Shown: positions 1 through 9,210 of the stretch, piece after piece
How positions within the stretch are numbered: position 1 is the stretch's first letter
How the letters are laid out: each line of letters starts with the position of its first letter
Origin: Kingdonia uniflora
Taxonomy: Eukaryota; Streptophyta; Magnoliopsida; Ranunculales; Circaeasteraceae
DNA: 64,000 nt
Direction of reading: 5' to 3'
NCBI GenBank assembly: GCA_014058105.1
Contig: JACGCM010000447.1
Span: 17,306-81,305, forward strand
Translations under genes and position numbers: made by a program
The notes under the pieces: model-generated
The model's input: the letters and a program-made list of their open reading frames with translations, nothing else
Told to the model about the DNA's origin: nothing
Databases searched by the model: none

Positions 1-351
1 AAAGCCTCTGTAATGTGTGAGAAAGAGTTAGAGAGAGAAAATAGAGAAATCTAGGGTTTTACTCTGGAGAGATTTTGTGGGTTTTCTTTCCAGGGTTTTT
101 TGCTGGGGATTATCTGTAAAGGTAGAGGTGGGGTTGTGCGATCTCTGGAACTTCTTGTAACCCTAATTGATAATAGATTTATCGTACTTGTAGGGGGTGG
201 TTTTGATCCTTTTAGGTCTCCACCTAAATTTAAACATTGTATATGTGTTTATTACTTTGATTAAATTCTCTGTGCTTAGAGTTAGATCTTCAGTTCTTGC
301 TTAATCATATCGTTCTTACGCATTGCAATTTCTCCCCTTTGTTTCCTAACA
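1..351 (+). repeat. 5' LTR of the Copia element (3' part only)
   Basis: It aligns without gaps to 2080-2430 and ends in CTAACA, with CA as the retroviral terminus. The U3 part, including the TTCGAA palindromes seen in the right LTR, lies before the window. Confidence 0.9.
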
Positions 352-353
352 AT

Positions 354-365
354 TGGCATCTGAGC
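354..365 (+). promoter_or_regulatory. Primer binding site, degenerate initiator-Met type
   Basis: TGGCATCTGAGC begins three bases after the LTR. It differs at two positions from TGGTATCAGAGC, the complement of the initiator tRNA-Met 3' end used by most plant Copia elements. Confidence 0.75.
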
Positions 366-392
366 AAGGTTTGGGGCAAGTAGAGAAGAAAG

Positions 393-1663
393 ATGGGAGG
401 ATCTAAGTACTCTAACGCGATCAAATTTGATGTGGAGAAGTTCGATGAGAAGATTAATTTTGGATTGTGGAAAATACAAGTACAAGATATCTTGATTTAA
501 AGCAGGTTACGCAAGGTACTGAAATGGAAGCCTATACCTAAAGCTCCGGTTGAAGGTATAGTGGCCCAGAAAGTAGATGGCGATGAAGAAGATTGGAAAG
601 ATCTGGATTCAAAGGCTGCGAGCGGGATTCGCCTTTGTATCGCTAAAAACGTTTTGGCAAACGTAGTTGGAGAGAAAATCCCAAAGGGTCTTTGGGAAAA
701 GCTTAAAAGTTTATACCAAACGAAGAGTCTTTCGAATCGCTTATACCTCAAGGAACGGCTTCATATGCTTAGGATGGATGAAGGTACAAGCGTTGGTGAT
801 CACCTAGGTTCTTTGAACGGGATCGTTTCAGAATTAGAATCGATTGGAGTTAAAGCTGAGGATAAAGATAAAGCATTTTAACTCATATGGTCTCTTCCTT
901 CTACCTTCAAGCATCTTCAACCTACGTTGATGTATAGGAAGGAAACTTTGAGTTTTGAGGAGGTTACTAGTACGGTTCTTTCTAAGGAGAGAAGGCTTAA
1001 GGGTAGCGAATCCTTTATGAAAAAACTCGGCAATGGTGGCTAGTGGGAAGAGAAGCTTTAATAAGTTCATAAAAGGAACTAGTTGGGGTTGTGGTCAATC
1101 GGGTCATTATAGATCGGATTGCAAAGCTGGGAAAGGTAAAGGAGAAAGTTTGGCAAAGGGCTCCGAAAGTGATACTAACAAACTGGCGACAGATACTGGT
1201 AACGATGGTGACGAGGCGCTCATCATGGTGGCCGCTGATGGTTCTCGCCACGATAAAGGATGAGTGTTTGATAGTAGGGCTGCATTGCATGTATGCGCAC
1301 ACAAGGCATGGTTCGACAAATATGCAAGGTGTGAGGGTAGCAAGTTTGTGTCGATGAGCGATGGCTCTCGAGGGCCAGTTTTGGGAGTTGCGTGATATTC
1401 ACGTGAGGATGTTCGATGGACGCATTGTAGTTCTTCATGATGTTCGACATGTGCCGAGAATGACTCATAATCTAATTCTACTTTCCAAATTAGATAATGA
1501 GGGTTACAATTACTCCGGGCAAGGTGAAGTAATGAAAGTTTATTGGAAGTCTTCTTTGATCATAAAGGGAGTTCTTAGCGAGAACTTGTATGCATTGGTT
1601 GGTAAATCAGTGGGTGGAGATGTAAAGGTTGCATGTACCGATAGAGCTATGGAGATTTCTTGA
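393..1663 (+). pseudogene. gag: Copia gag-protease-preintegrase remnant
   Basis: Reading starts at ATG 393 (MGGSKYSNAIKFDVEKFD), the usual opening of plant Copia gag, and stops after 35 codons at a TAA. A longer stretch (561-881) continues the UBN2-type gag core (GLWEKLKSLY, RLYLKERL). After a frame change, 1033-1263 holds the zinc knuckle, where the first cysteine has become serine (SWGCGQSGHYRSDC). The protease active site around 1268 reads DSRA instead of DSGA. 1361-1663 is the linker between protease and integrase (DVRHVPRMTHNLILLSKLD). No integrase or reverse transcriptase follows. At least three stops or frameshifts and two altered catalytic or structural residues make this a dead remnant. 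Confidence 0.85.
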
Positions 1664-1845
1664 AAGGGAAATTTAGTTTAAGGTAGAGCAATGGCACAGT
1701 CTATAATATGATCAAAAAGTGGGTTCCAATTGGTGGGCTAGGGAAAAACTTAGACTCGTGTAATTCTCTTAATTATGAAGTTGCCCATAGGGACAACGTG
1801 ATAAGAATACACGACGAATGCAGCGGAAGAAAAGAATTTTTCACC

Positions 1846-1856
1846 AAGGTGGAGAT
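1846..1856 (+). promoter_or_regulatory. Polypurine tract of the Copia element
   Basis: AAGGTGGAGAT directly precedes the TGTTGGG start of the right LTR. This is the canonical Copia plus-strand primer. Confidence 0.8.
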
Positions 1857-2430
1857 TGTTGGGTTACGGCTCAAAAACATATGAAGTCGTTTAAACGAGA
1901 CATAAGGTCGTTCGAACGAAAAATCTTTTCGTTGAAGTCGTTCGAACGAGACTGTATGTCGTTCGAATGAAAACCACGTTATTTGTTTTGTAAGTTCGTT
2001 TTGGAGGCGATGGTTTGTCTCGTGATGCGTACTTCACTGATGAGCTAATAGAGAGTCCAAAAATATAGAGTGTGAGTTCAAAGCCTCTGCAATGTGTGAG
2101 AAAGAGTTAGAAAGAGAAAATGGAGAAATTTAGGGTTTTACTCTGGAGAGATTTTTTGGGTTTTCTTTCTAGGGTTTCTTGTTGGGGATTATCTGTAAGG
2201 GTAGAGGTGAGGTTGTGAGATCTCTGGAACTTCTTGTAACCCTAATTGATAATAGATTCGTCGTGCTTGTCGGGAGTGGTTTTGATCTTTTTGGGTTTCT
2301 ACCTAAATTTAAACCTTGTGTATGTGTTTATTGTTTTTATTAAATTCTCTATGCTTAGAGTTAGATCTTCAGTTCTTGCTTAATCATATCGTGCTTCCGC
2401 GTTACGATTTGCCCTCTTTGTTTCATAACA
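1857..2430 (+). repeat. 3' LTR of the Copia element (complete, 574 bp)
   Basis: Starts TGTTGGG after the polypurine tract and ends ATAACA. Its last 351 bases match the left LTR, and its U3 contains four copies of a palindromic 13-mer. Confidence 0.9.
1886..1970 (+). promoter_or_regulatory. Four palindromic repeats in the Copia U3
   Basis: GTCGTTCGAACGA or a close variant occurs at 1886 (TTTAAA core), 1907, 1937 and 1958 (GAATGA end). Start-to-start spacing is 21, 30 and 21 bases. TCGTTCGAACGA is a perfect 12-nt palindrome. Repeated palindromes in U3 commonly act as enhancer elements; that role is inferred here. Confidence 0.55.
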
Positions 2431-2533
2431 TCATGCACCAAGATGATTTGGACACCAAAAGAACAAAAAAAAACTAAAAAATATTCCGTAAGAAGAAGTA
2501 GACCGTTCAAAGGAGAAGTAATACAAATAAAAA

Positions 2534-2582
2534 AGATCAACCATGTAAACTAACTCAAAGATCACCCATGTAAATTAACTCT
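2534..2582 (+). repeat. 24-bp imperfect tandem duplication
   Basis: AGATCAACCATGTAAACTAA is followed almost at once by AGATCACCCATGTAAATTAA. The surrounding 2431-2587 shows nothing else recognisable. Confidence 0.6.
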
Positions 2583-2587
2583 AGTAA

Positions 2588-3510
2588 TATACATTCGTGG
2601 CCGTTCTTACCATAAGGCCATTTAGGCGGCCGCCTAAGTCCCCCGGAAAGGTAAAGGCCCGTAATTTTTATTGTGTCCTTTGGAAGAAATGAAATAGTCA
2701 TCATTTAAGAAAATATGGTCATCATCTAAGTATTAAAATAACCTTAGGTTGACTGGTTTGCAATACATTTTTATCCTTGAAGGTTGTTAGAGCCATTCAC
2801 CATGGCAACAATTTCTTAGTTTTAGAATATGAAGCCTATTTTTTCTTTTTGTGTAAACTATAAGACGTCTTTTGACAAGTATCCATTTATGCTAATCTCT
2901 AGTACTTCTAAACTCTAAAGTAAGCTCTGATAACACTTCAACTCAAAGAAAATGTTGATAACACTAAGAGGATCTAGTCGGGAATTGACGGTCTAGCCAG
3001 ATGGCCCGGATACCTTTAGTTACAAAAAAAAAAAAAAAAAAAAGGAAATATTTTTACCCCTAAAAAGACATTTATAAAATTTCAAACCTTCACTCGTTTA
3101 TGAGTACTATATGTATGACAATTTTCATAGAGAAAAGACTTATAATATTGTCTTTGATAAGGAATATGGGTTCTAAATACTCTTTGATAAAAGATGAAAG
3201 CTTATCTTCGTATGCAAATCAAAACTATATTTAATTCATTCGGTTCCTTAGAAGGTTGAATTACTTACATTTTCATTAACTCAACTTATTTATTTATTTA
3301 TTTGAAATAAAACACATAATACAATAATGCGCTATCTATTACAAGTTGCCCGAGTAAATGTGTCATTAAGCAAATTTAGGGTACAAATTATATTCCCGGG
3401 CGTTACTATTTCAAAAAGTATCTAAAAAAAACTATTTTTAAATTTAAAAAAAACATTTTTCGAAATTCACCGAAGGCCCCTATAGGTCTAGGAATGGCCC
3501 TGTATACATT
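2588..3510. mobile_element. Non-autonomous hAT-like DNA transposon with 8-bp TSDs
   Basis: The element body is 2596-3502 (907 bp). It is flanked by an identical 8-bp direct repeat, TATACATT, at 2588-2595 and 3503-3510. The ends form imperfect terminal inverted repeats: left CGTGGCCGTTCTTA, right end reverse-complemented CAGGGCCATTCCTA. Eight-base target duplications and CAG-type termini are the hAT signature. Just inside the left end is a perfect 16-nt palindrome, TTAGGCGGCCGCCTAA (2622-2637), in a subterminal GC-rich region. No transposase reading frame is present. A run of 20 A (3024-3043) lies inside, after GGTCTAGCCAGATGGCCCGG, and may be the tail of a small retroposon. Confidence 0.75.
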
Positions 3511-3974
3511 ACCAAGGTACCAGAGCTCAATTCAGCTCAAACCAACTCACAATACCTCCAACAACACTACCCCAACAAACCTAGAAGAGCAGTACTAGTC
3601 ATAACCCAGTGCACTGAACAACACCATCATCCATATCCATCCCCCACTTACAATAAGAATAAAACCAAGCCTTCACCAACATCAAAATACTTCTACAGGC
3701 TTAGTATATCATAACTAACAACCGCAACATCAGCCTAGCAAAAAAATAACAACACCATTAAAATAGATCCCCCACACTCAAGATCACCAGCCAACTCATG
3801 CATATAACACCCCAGGTCACTGTAGAGATTGCCCTTACCCTTAACATCACCCTTCTACTCTACTAGAATAGAAAGAACATGTATCAAGATGGTCTCATGT
3901 GTCATAATTAAGAGAAGAATAAAACGGCAGGAAAAAAACATGTATCAAGATGGTCTCATATGAACCTAATAATT
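3511..3974. other. Non-coding stretch with a 22-bp direct repeat
   Basis: I see no gene here. ACATGTATCAAGATGGTCTC plus AT occurs at 3877-3898 and again at 3938-3959, 61 bases apart. The rest is A/C-rich sequence without recognisable coding similarity. Confidence 0.6.
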
Positions 3975-4845
3975 AAGGATGCAGTAACTTGCTAAAGTGG
4001 TTCTCCATATATTTTACTTGAAATTAAGTTATCTAATAACAGAAATGATTCGGTGGACAATGTTCAGAATATAGATTTTATTCAAGACTGGAATCTTAGC
4101 AATCAACTTGTACACAAAACCCCCATTAAATGTACATGGGTGAAACCTCCTAATGGTTTTTATGTTATTAATACCGATGGCTGTTTATCTAATAATATAG
4201 GAGGATTTGCTGTTGTTGCTTGAAACTGGGAAGGCAAGGCAGAAAAGGCAGTTGCAGGGAGGCAGAAAAGACAGTTGCAGGCAGCTACAAGGAATACTTA
4301 ATGGGCTAAATCTTGCAAAGAGAAGGTGATACAAATACATTCAGGTGTATGCATACTGACGTGATGACTACGAACGCAGAAGCGAGATTCGTAAAAAAAT
4401 CACGTGTTTGTTAAGTTTTAGATCAACTTGGGTCTACTAAAGAACTTCAACTTTTATTAACAAAATCAACTCCTGAAATTACACCACCTCTCCCCTTCTA
4501 ACCTAAGTTTCCCTAGAATCACACCTACAATATCTCCTCTAACCTATCCAACTAGGAAACTAACCTAACAAATAGAAACTGCTAATAACCCATATTGGAC
4601 CTCTCTAATAGAGTGTAAGCTAAGCAAAAAATAAACATATGTCACACGGGGCAGACGACCCTAGGAGGGATGTGCCACATTATATACTGATTCAAAAACT
4701 GTTATTCACATTTTGTGCAAAGGTCTTGAGCCAGCTTGGCAAGCTAAAAAACTTGTGGAAAGCATTAAAAAGCTGTTGCAGTAGGGTCTGCTTTCAACCC
4801 CAGCTCGCCCTCCCAAAAAAAGAAAAGAAAAAAGGATGCAGTAAC
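3975..4845 (+). mobile_element. 5'-truncated LINE with 14-bp target duplications
   Basis: AAGGATGCAGTAAC is repeated exactly at 3975-3988 and 4832-4845. Between them lies a LINE tail ending in an A-rich stretch (CCCAAAAAAAGAAAAGAAAA). The coding remnant is the RNase H-like C-terminus of plant LINE ORF2: VINTDGCLSNNIGGFAVVA near 4150-4222, then a helix reading LNGLNLAKR, then after an insertion TDSKTVIHILCKGLEPAW (about 4687-4740). These match the D, E and D motif blocks of the RVT_3 family. Stops and a frameshift disrupt it. The 324-bp insertion at 4360-4683 separates the helix from the TDS motif. Confidence 0.8.
4360..4683. mobile_element. Unclassified 324-bp insertion inside the LINE remnant
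   Basis: The LINE RNase H sequence breaks at ATACTGA (4353-4359) and resumes at a second ATACTGA (4684-4690). Removing one copy plus the insert restores the reading CMHTDSKTV. I see no terminal inverted repeat, no A tail and no reading frame. The class is undetermined; it could be a very short LTR-type derivative or a filler insertion. Confidence 0.5.
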
Positions 4846-4879
4846 GGAAAATAAATAATTAAGTTAGCGTTCATCATAC

Positions 4880-5161
4880 CTGAATCAATCATCCTTCATA
4901 ACCACGTATTTTTTGGGTCATGCAATAAAACTCTTTAAAGCACCACCAATTGTATATGCATCATCAGTCGTTCTACGTAACGGGAATAAAGGTAGTATGA
5001 CATTCATAACAACAACTTTGCTACATTAGGCCCAAGAATTTAATCATGAAACATGCATTGAGATCATCCTTCACCCATTGTGCATGAGCAACATTAACCC
5101 TAGAGCCCTTCCAATTTAATAATTTGTAAGTGGAGTCTTTAGCCTTCCTTTTACGGTGTGC
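4880..5161 (-). pseudogene. Exon-like remnant resembling CACTA (En/Spm) transposon ORF
   Basis: On the minus strand a segment is framed by an acceptor-like TTTACAG before 5161 and a donor-like CAG/GTATGATG after 4880. It reads YKLLNWKGSRVNVAHAQW, then in another frame ADDAYTIGGALKSFIA followed by a stop and PKKYVVMKDD. The pattern (KLLD.G..VA.G.W.. then ..IGDA...IAWPK..V) is that of the Transposase_24-type protein of plant CACTA elements. Stops within and no neighbouring transposon ends indicate a fossil. The assignment rests on motif resemblance only. Confidence 0.4.
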
Positions 5162-5235
5162 CTGTAAATAAAAATCAGGTTTATATTTGTTGTTATATAT
5201 ATATTACATGCTTATAAATTAGTATTGATAATCTA

Positions 5236-5532
5236 TTGAATATGCCATATATGGATTTACTTTGGGATATAGATTTGTATATGAATCTATATGAATATGC
5301 ATGCTCTATATGCTGCTATGGACACATAAAAATTGTGGACCATTTATATGTTACAAGAGATACTGCCCAATCAGTATGGCATCAATTTGCCTGGGAGCCG
5401 TGGAGATCTAGATGTATAATGTCTAGAAATAAAGAAGAAGAAATGAATTCTAAGAACATCATACATAAGATCTGGAAGTGGTTACAAGAAATTATGTTCA
5501 AATTCAAGGCAATCGAAATAGTCATATGGTAA
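5236..5532 (+). pseudogene. Older LINE remnant, reverse-transcriptase zinc-binding domain
   Basis: The segment reads CCYGHIKIVDHLYVTRDTAQ then SVWHQFAWEP, and ends with WKWLQEIMFKFKAIEIVIW. This is the zf-RVT region of plant LINE ORF2 (C..C...E..DHLF..C..A..VW..F). It is the left half of an older LINE: reading on past 5532 gives KPQVGRFKLKTDV, the first RNase H strand (KLNTDG), exactly where the 7-kb LINE inserted at 5554-5570. The continuation is at 12647-12960. Short, with no domain upstream, so strongly truncated. Confidence 0.65.
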
Positions 5533-5829
5533 AAGCCTCAAGTAGGACGGTTTAAACTAAAGACAGATGTCCTAAGTCTTATTCATACAGATTTTTCCCT
5601 CTTCCCCTCTCTCTCTCTCGATACTCTCTACCCATGCAGAGAAAGCTCTAACCACACTTTCCCACCCCAGCCTCTTCCTCCCTCCTCCCCCACCCGTATA
5701 CCAATCCCGGACCCAACTCAACTCGGCCTTTTTCAGAGAAAACAAATCCTTGCTCTCCCCCTACCCAAAACAGCACCACCTCCCGGTTTACAGTCCTCCA
5801 AATTCCATTCCCCGCTGTATACTAGCTCC

Positions 5830-7330
5830 ATGGAAGAAGAAGATAACGACCAAAACAACAAACCAAAGGACGGAGTAGGAGAGCTCACAGAAAAGCTCCG
5901 GGGCTGCTCAACACACGATCCTATCCCTATACTTTTGCTCGATACATCCAAATGGGAAGGGCTTCAAAGACGTTGGAAATATGCTCTCGCTTCAAATCTA
6001 TCTCCCCTAGCGTTAAAAAACAAGCAATCCGTGAAGGCGTGATTAGAGAATGGGGAAAAATCATCCCCATATACCTCCCATCACATACGAGCAAGACTCA
6101 CGTATCTTCATAGCAAACTTTCAAAACCCCGATGACCTTCGTACGATAATACAAACTCCGCCTATCAACGTGTACGAATACTCCATACTACAACAACTCG
6201 CTGACCCGTTTCTACACCAATCTGAGTTGGTTTTTCCTCGCTACCTATGCTGGGTCCAACTCTCCGGTTTACCATGCTGCCTACTGGAAAAAAATACGAT
6301 CGAGGTCTTGGGGAACAAAATCGGAGAATTCGTCAGAGACGACTATACAACGAGGGAAGGCGGCTCCTCCAAGATCAGCTTCATCCGGATTCTTGTAAAC
6401 CTTATAACACACAAACCACTTGTGTTGTCGATTCCAGTCGCAAGGCCGACCAAATATGGAGACGCTTTGATCACCGTGAAATATGAGAGATTAGAAGGTT
6501 TTTGTTCGTATTGTGGGATCTTAACACACTCTCTCGCTACATGTAAACGGTATGAAAGCATTGTTCATGAGAGAAAATGGCTAAATATCACTTCAAAATT
6601 CCAGTTTCCTTTTGGAGAGCATATCAAAGTAAACTCGGCAATGAGATACCACTCCCCTCCTTTCAAGTACCACCACGACGATACGACACAAAACCATCAT
6701 CGTGCATACCCTCCACAACATTCAAACCACTACACACCAAACACCACCTCGAATGAACAGAGAGATTCTGTAGGAGAGATCATTCGCAGCGCCATTAACA
6801 GACTCAATTCGTGGCACGCACAGACATATACAGAAAAGCAGTCGGAAACCAGCCATATTGCCGGCCATGCAGCCGGATTCACTCACCAAAATAGAAACCA
6901 AGCTCTCCTCAGAGTGTTCACCGACCTTGAACTGCACATGGAAAACAGTGGACAGAGAGACAAAGCCGTTCTAAAGTCTAACACATCAATCACTCGAACC
7001 CAGCTCTTCTCGGGCGCCTCAAAAACCATCAGACTCAAAAATCTTTTGGGAGGCGAGTTTGGCGGAGTAGGGACCACCAGAAAACTTCTAAAAGATTTCT
7101 CAGAAGTTTCCAACGGACATCTGCAGCTTCTCCATGATAAAACCACCAGCGGGATCCACAAAAAATCAAATTCTTTGATCCTCCCTACTGTCGATGGTGC
7201 ATCGAGAAAAGAAATTCAATTTTTCCCCGACAGAGGAGGCCCACCACCAGCCGCAGCCCAAATTGTATCCACCACGTCATCTGCCAGCATTAAAAGCTGT
7301 AGGGACCACTTGAGTTTGGATCGAGCCTAG
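5830..7330 (+). pseudogene. LINE ORF1: nucleic-acid-binding protein with CCHC knuckle
   Basis: ORF1 proteins coat the LINE RNA in the cytoplasmic particle. The start at 5830 (MEEEDNDQNN) leads into TEKLRGCSTHD and KWEGLQRRWKYALA, the beginning of the DUF4283-type domain. A frameshift near 6020-6040 moves to the frame of 6050-7330, which continues with SRIFIANFQNPDDLRTIIQ, YLCWVQLSGLPCC, and GNKIGEFV. A zinc knuckle CSYCGILTHSLATC (C-x2-C-x4-H-x4-C, complete) follows near residue 150 of that segment. The remaining 260 residues are low-complexity and polar. A +1/-1 shift is the main lesion; otherwise the frame is open for 426 codons, suggesting a fairly recent loss. Confidence 0.8.
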
Positions 7331-8472
7331 CGCAAAAGAAAAGCCACCACTATGGACTTGGGCTGCTTTGTTTCAACCTCGGACCTGGGCCTGAAGAATT
7401 TGTACTACACGGACCGCCCAACATTTCTGGCAAAAAAAAAAAGGCCTTAAGTGGGCTGCAGATTTCAACAAAATCTTATCCATCAAAAAAGCCATTCCAG
7501 CAGGCCAAAACTCAGAATCACCAAGCAGGGCCAAAAAAACACCAGCGGCCGGCAAACACTCATATCAGGTTCCCACTCGTTTCTCATTCCGGAATAACAC
7601 CAAATGAAAACAGATTGAATTGGATGACTGAATCAGCGTCGGAGGTCCACCCCTAGACGTTGGGTACTCCACGAATGAGAGTGAGGGATGGCACACCCCG
7701 AGCCGTAAAGATTTGTTTGAATTCGACACCGGACAAGACAGCGGTAAGTTCTGCTAATCCTCTTTCGACCGGCTACAACACTTACTTCTCGGCTCTGGCA
7801 GCTCTAAGGAAGGTATGGGGGAGTCATGTTCCCCAGCAAAGGTTCGCAAAATATCCAACTTTTTAGGTTCTTATAATGTTCCTCATTTCTATGTTCATGC
7901 CGCCAACTTGTCGTTCAAATTAGATCACTTATATGAGCAGGGACCAAAACTTACAGGGAGATTTAGACCACCGGACACCCGTCGCCTTCTCCGGTTCAGG
8001 AGAGGGATGAAAATTGCTTTTCTTATAAGGCTATTCTAGTATACCCAAATGACACACCTATAGAACATAATATCGATCATCAATGTAGAACACATACCAA
8101 AAACAAATCCACTTTTGGCCGGACCCCGATCCAGAATCATCCCGCTAGTCAATGGAAAAGAAAAACAAAATTTTATAAACATACCCAACATCTTTCTACC
8201 TTAGATCCTCATTGGCATAGCAGAGGCTTGAAGGGGGTCAAGAGATCCATCACAAATGCCACTCTTTCTTTATTCCCGCCTCATTACTTGTTGACCTGGA
8301 ATGATATTTGTAAGCACTATAAATCACTCTGAACTCGTGTAATTAGTAGGAAATATAAAAATAATCACTCCCCAAAATTGCTCCCCCCTCCCAAAATCGA
8401 TCTCACGCTGAGTGACGCTATTTCTAAATTCAAATACTCGGAAGCAGGCCCGACACCGGCCCTCGGTTACAA
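7331..8472 (+). other. LINE inter-ORF spacer
   Basis: About 1.1 kb between the ORF1 stop and the ORF2 start. Short open stretches (7660-7866, 7815-8039) show no domain I can name. The tail PPPKIDLTLSDAISKFKY just before ORF2 resembles the loosely conserved C-terminal end of plant LINE ORF1 products, so part of it may be frameshifted ORF1. Confidence 0.5.
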
Positions 8473-9210
8473 ATGTTAATTCTCTCCTGGAACTGTAGGG
8501 GGAGTGGAAAGGCATTTACCCTGCATAAGCTTCTAGCTCACCAAAAAAAATACAAATTGGAAATTATTTTCCTCTCCGATAGTCCATCAGACCTGAAGAT
8601 CTGAGGAAACTTCACTCTTTAGGCTTTAGCCTCTCCCACTCTGTTAATGCCACTGCTGGTCATGGGGAGGGATTTGGTTGGCCTAGAACAGCAATACAAA
8701 TCTCACTATCCTCTCCTCATCCCCAAACGACATCAACGTTCTCATCAAATCTCATTCCATCACTAGTGCGGGGGACACACAAAAGAACCACTGGATGTGC
8801 TCTTTTACATATGGCCCCTGGGCCTCGCAAAATAGGGGAAGCTACTGGAATGCTATTGGCCAAATGGACCCAAACATCCATGTGCCCTGGATTATCATTG
8901 AGGATCTAAACAACATCATTGGCGAAGAGAAAAAGTCGGGGTGCATCCCTTTCGGCTACTCAGCCCCAAACCCTCTTGGTAGTTTTATTTTTGACACTGC
9001 TATGATCGATCTGGGCTTTTCTTGCGTCCCTTTTACATGGTCCAACAAACGGTTAGGTAGAGATATGATAAAGTAACGCCTCAACAGAGCTCTTGCTAAT
9101 ACTTCCTGGCGCACGACTTTCCCTGATGCAAAAGTCCATAATCTGCCTATCATTGGTTCGGACCACGATCTTATCCTGCTTAACACGCTTCCCAGAACTC
9201 ACAACCTCCC
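8473..9210 (+). pseudogene. LINE ORF2 part 1: apurinic-type endonuclease domain
   Basis: ORF2 starts at ATG 8473 with MLILSWNCRGSGKAFTLHKL, the invariant LSWNCRG opening of plant LINE endonucleases, which nick the target DNA. A stop and frame change occur near 8605. The segment 8795-9076 (SFTYGPWASQNRGSYWNAI, FIFDTAMIDLGFSCVPFTWS) is the second half. The catalytic GDFN motif reads EDLN (IIIEDLNNII), so the aspartate is kept but its surroundings are changed. The final SDHDLIL motif is at about 9160. Three frames are needed to read the domain. Confidence 0.8.

Larger units (their letters stand above)
1..2430 (+). mobile_element. Internally deleted Ty1/Copia LTR retrotransposon
   Basis: An LTR pair (1-351, cut by the window edge, and 1857-2430) brackets only 1.5 kb of internal DNA. 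The order is primer binding site, gag, a protease and pre-integrase remnant, then directly the polypurine tract. Integrase, reverse transcriptase and RNase H are absent, so this is a deletion derivative that could move only in trans. The two LTRs differ at roughly 30 of 351 aligned positions counted by eye, which implies an old insertion. The left flank and the left target duplication are outside the window; the five bases after the right LTR are TCATG. Confidence 0.88.

Noticed and set aside
3024..3043. Separate SINE annotation at the 20-A run
   Set aside because: No Pol III A/B boxes and no target duplication around it could be identified, so it is only mentioned within the hAT-like element.
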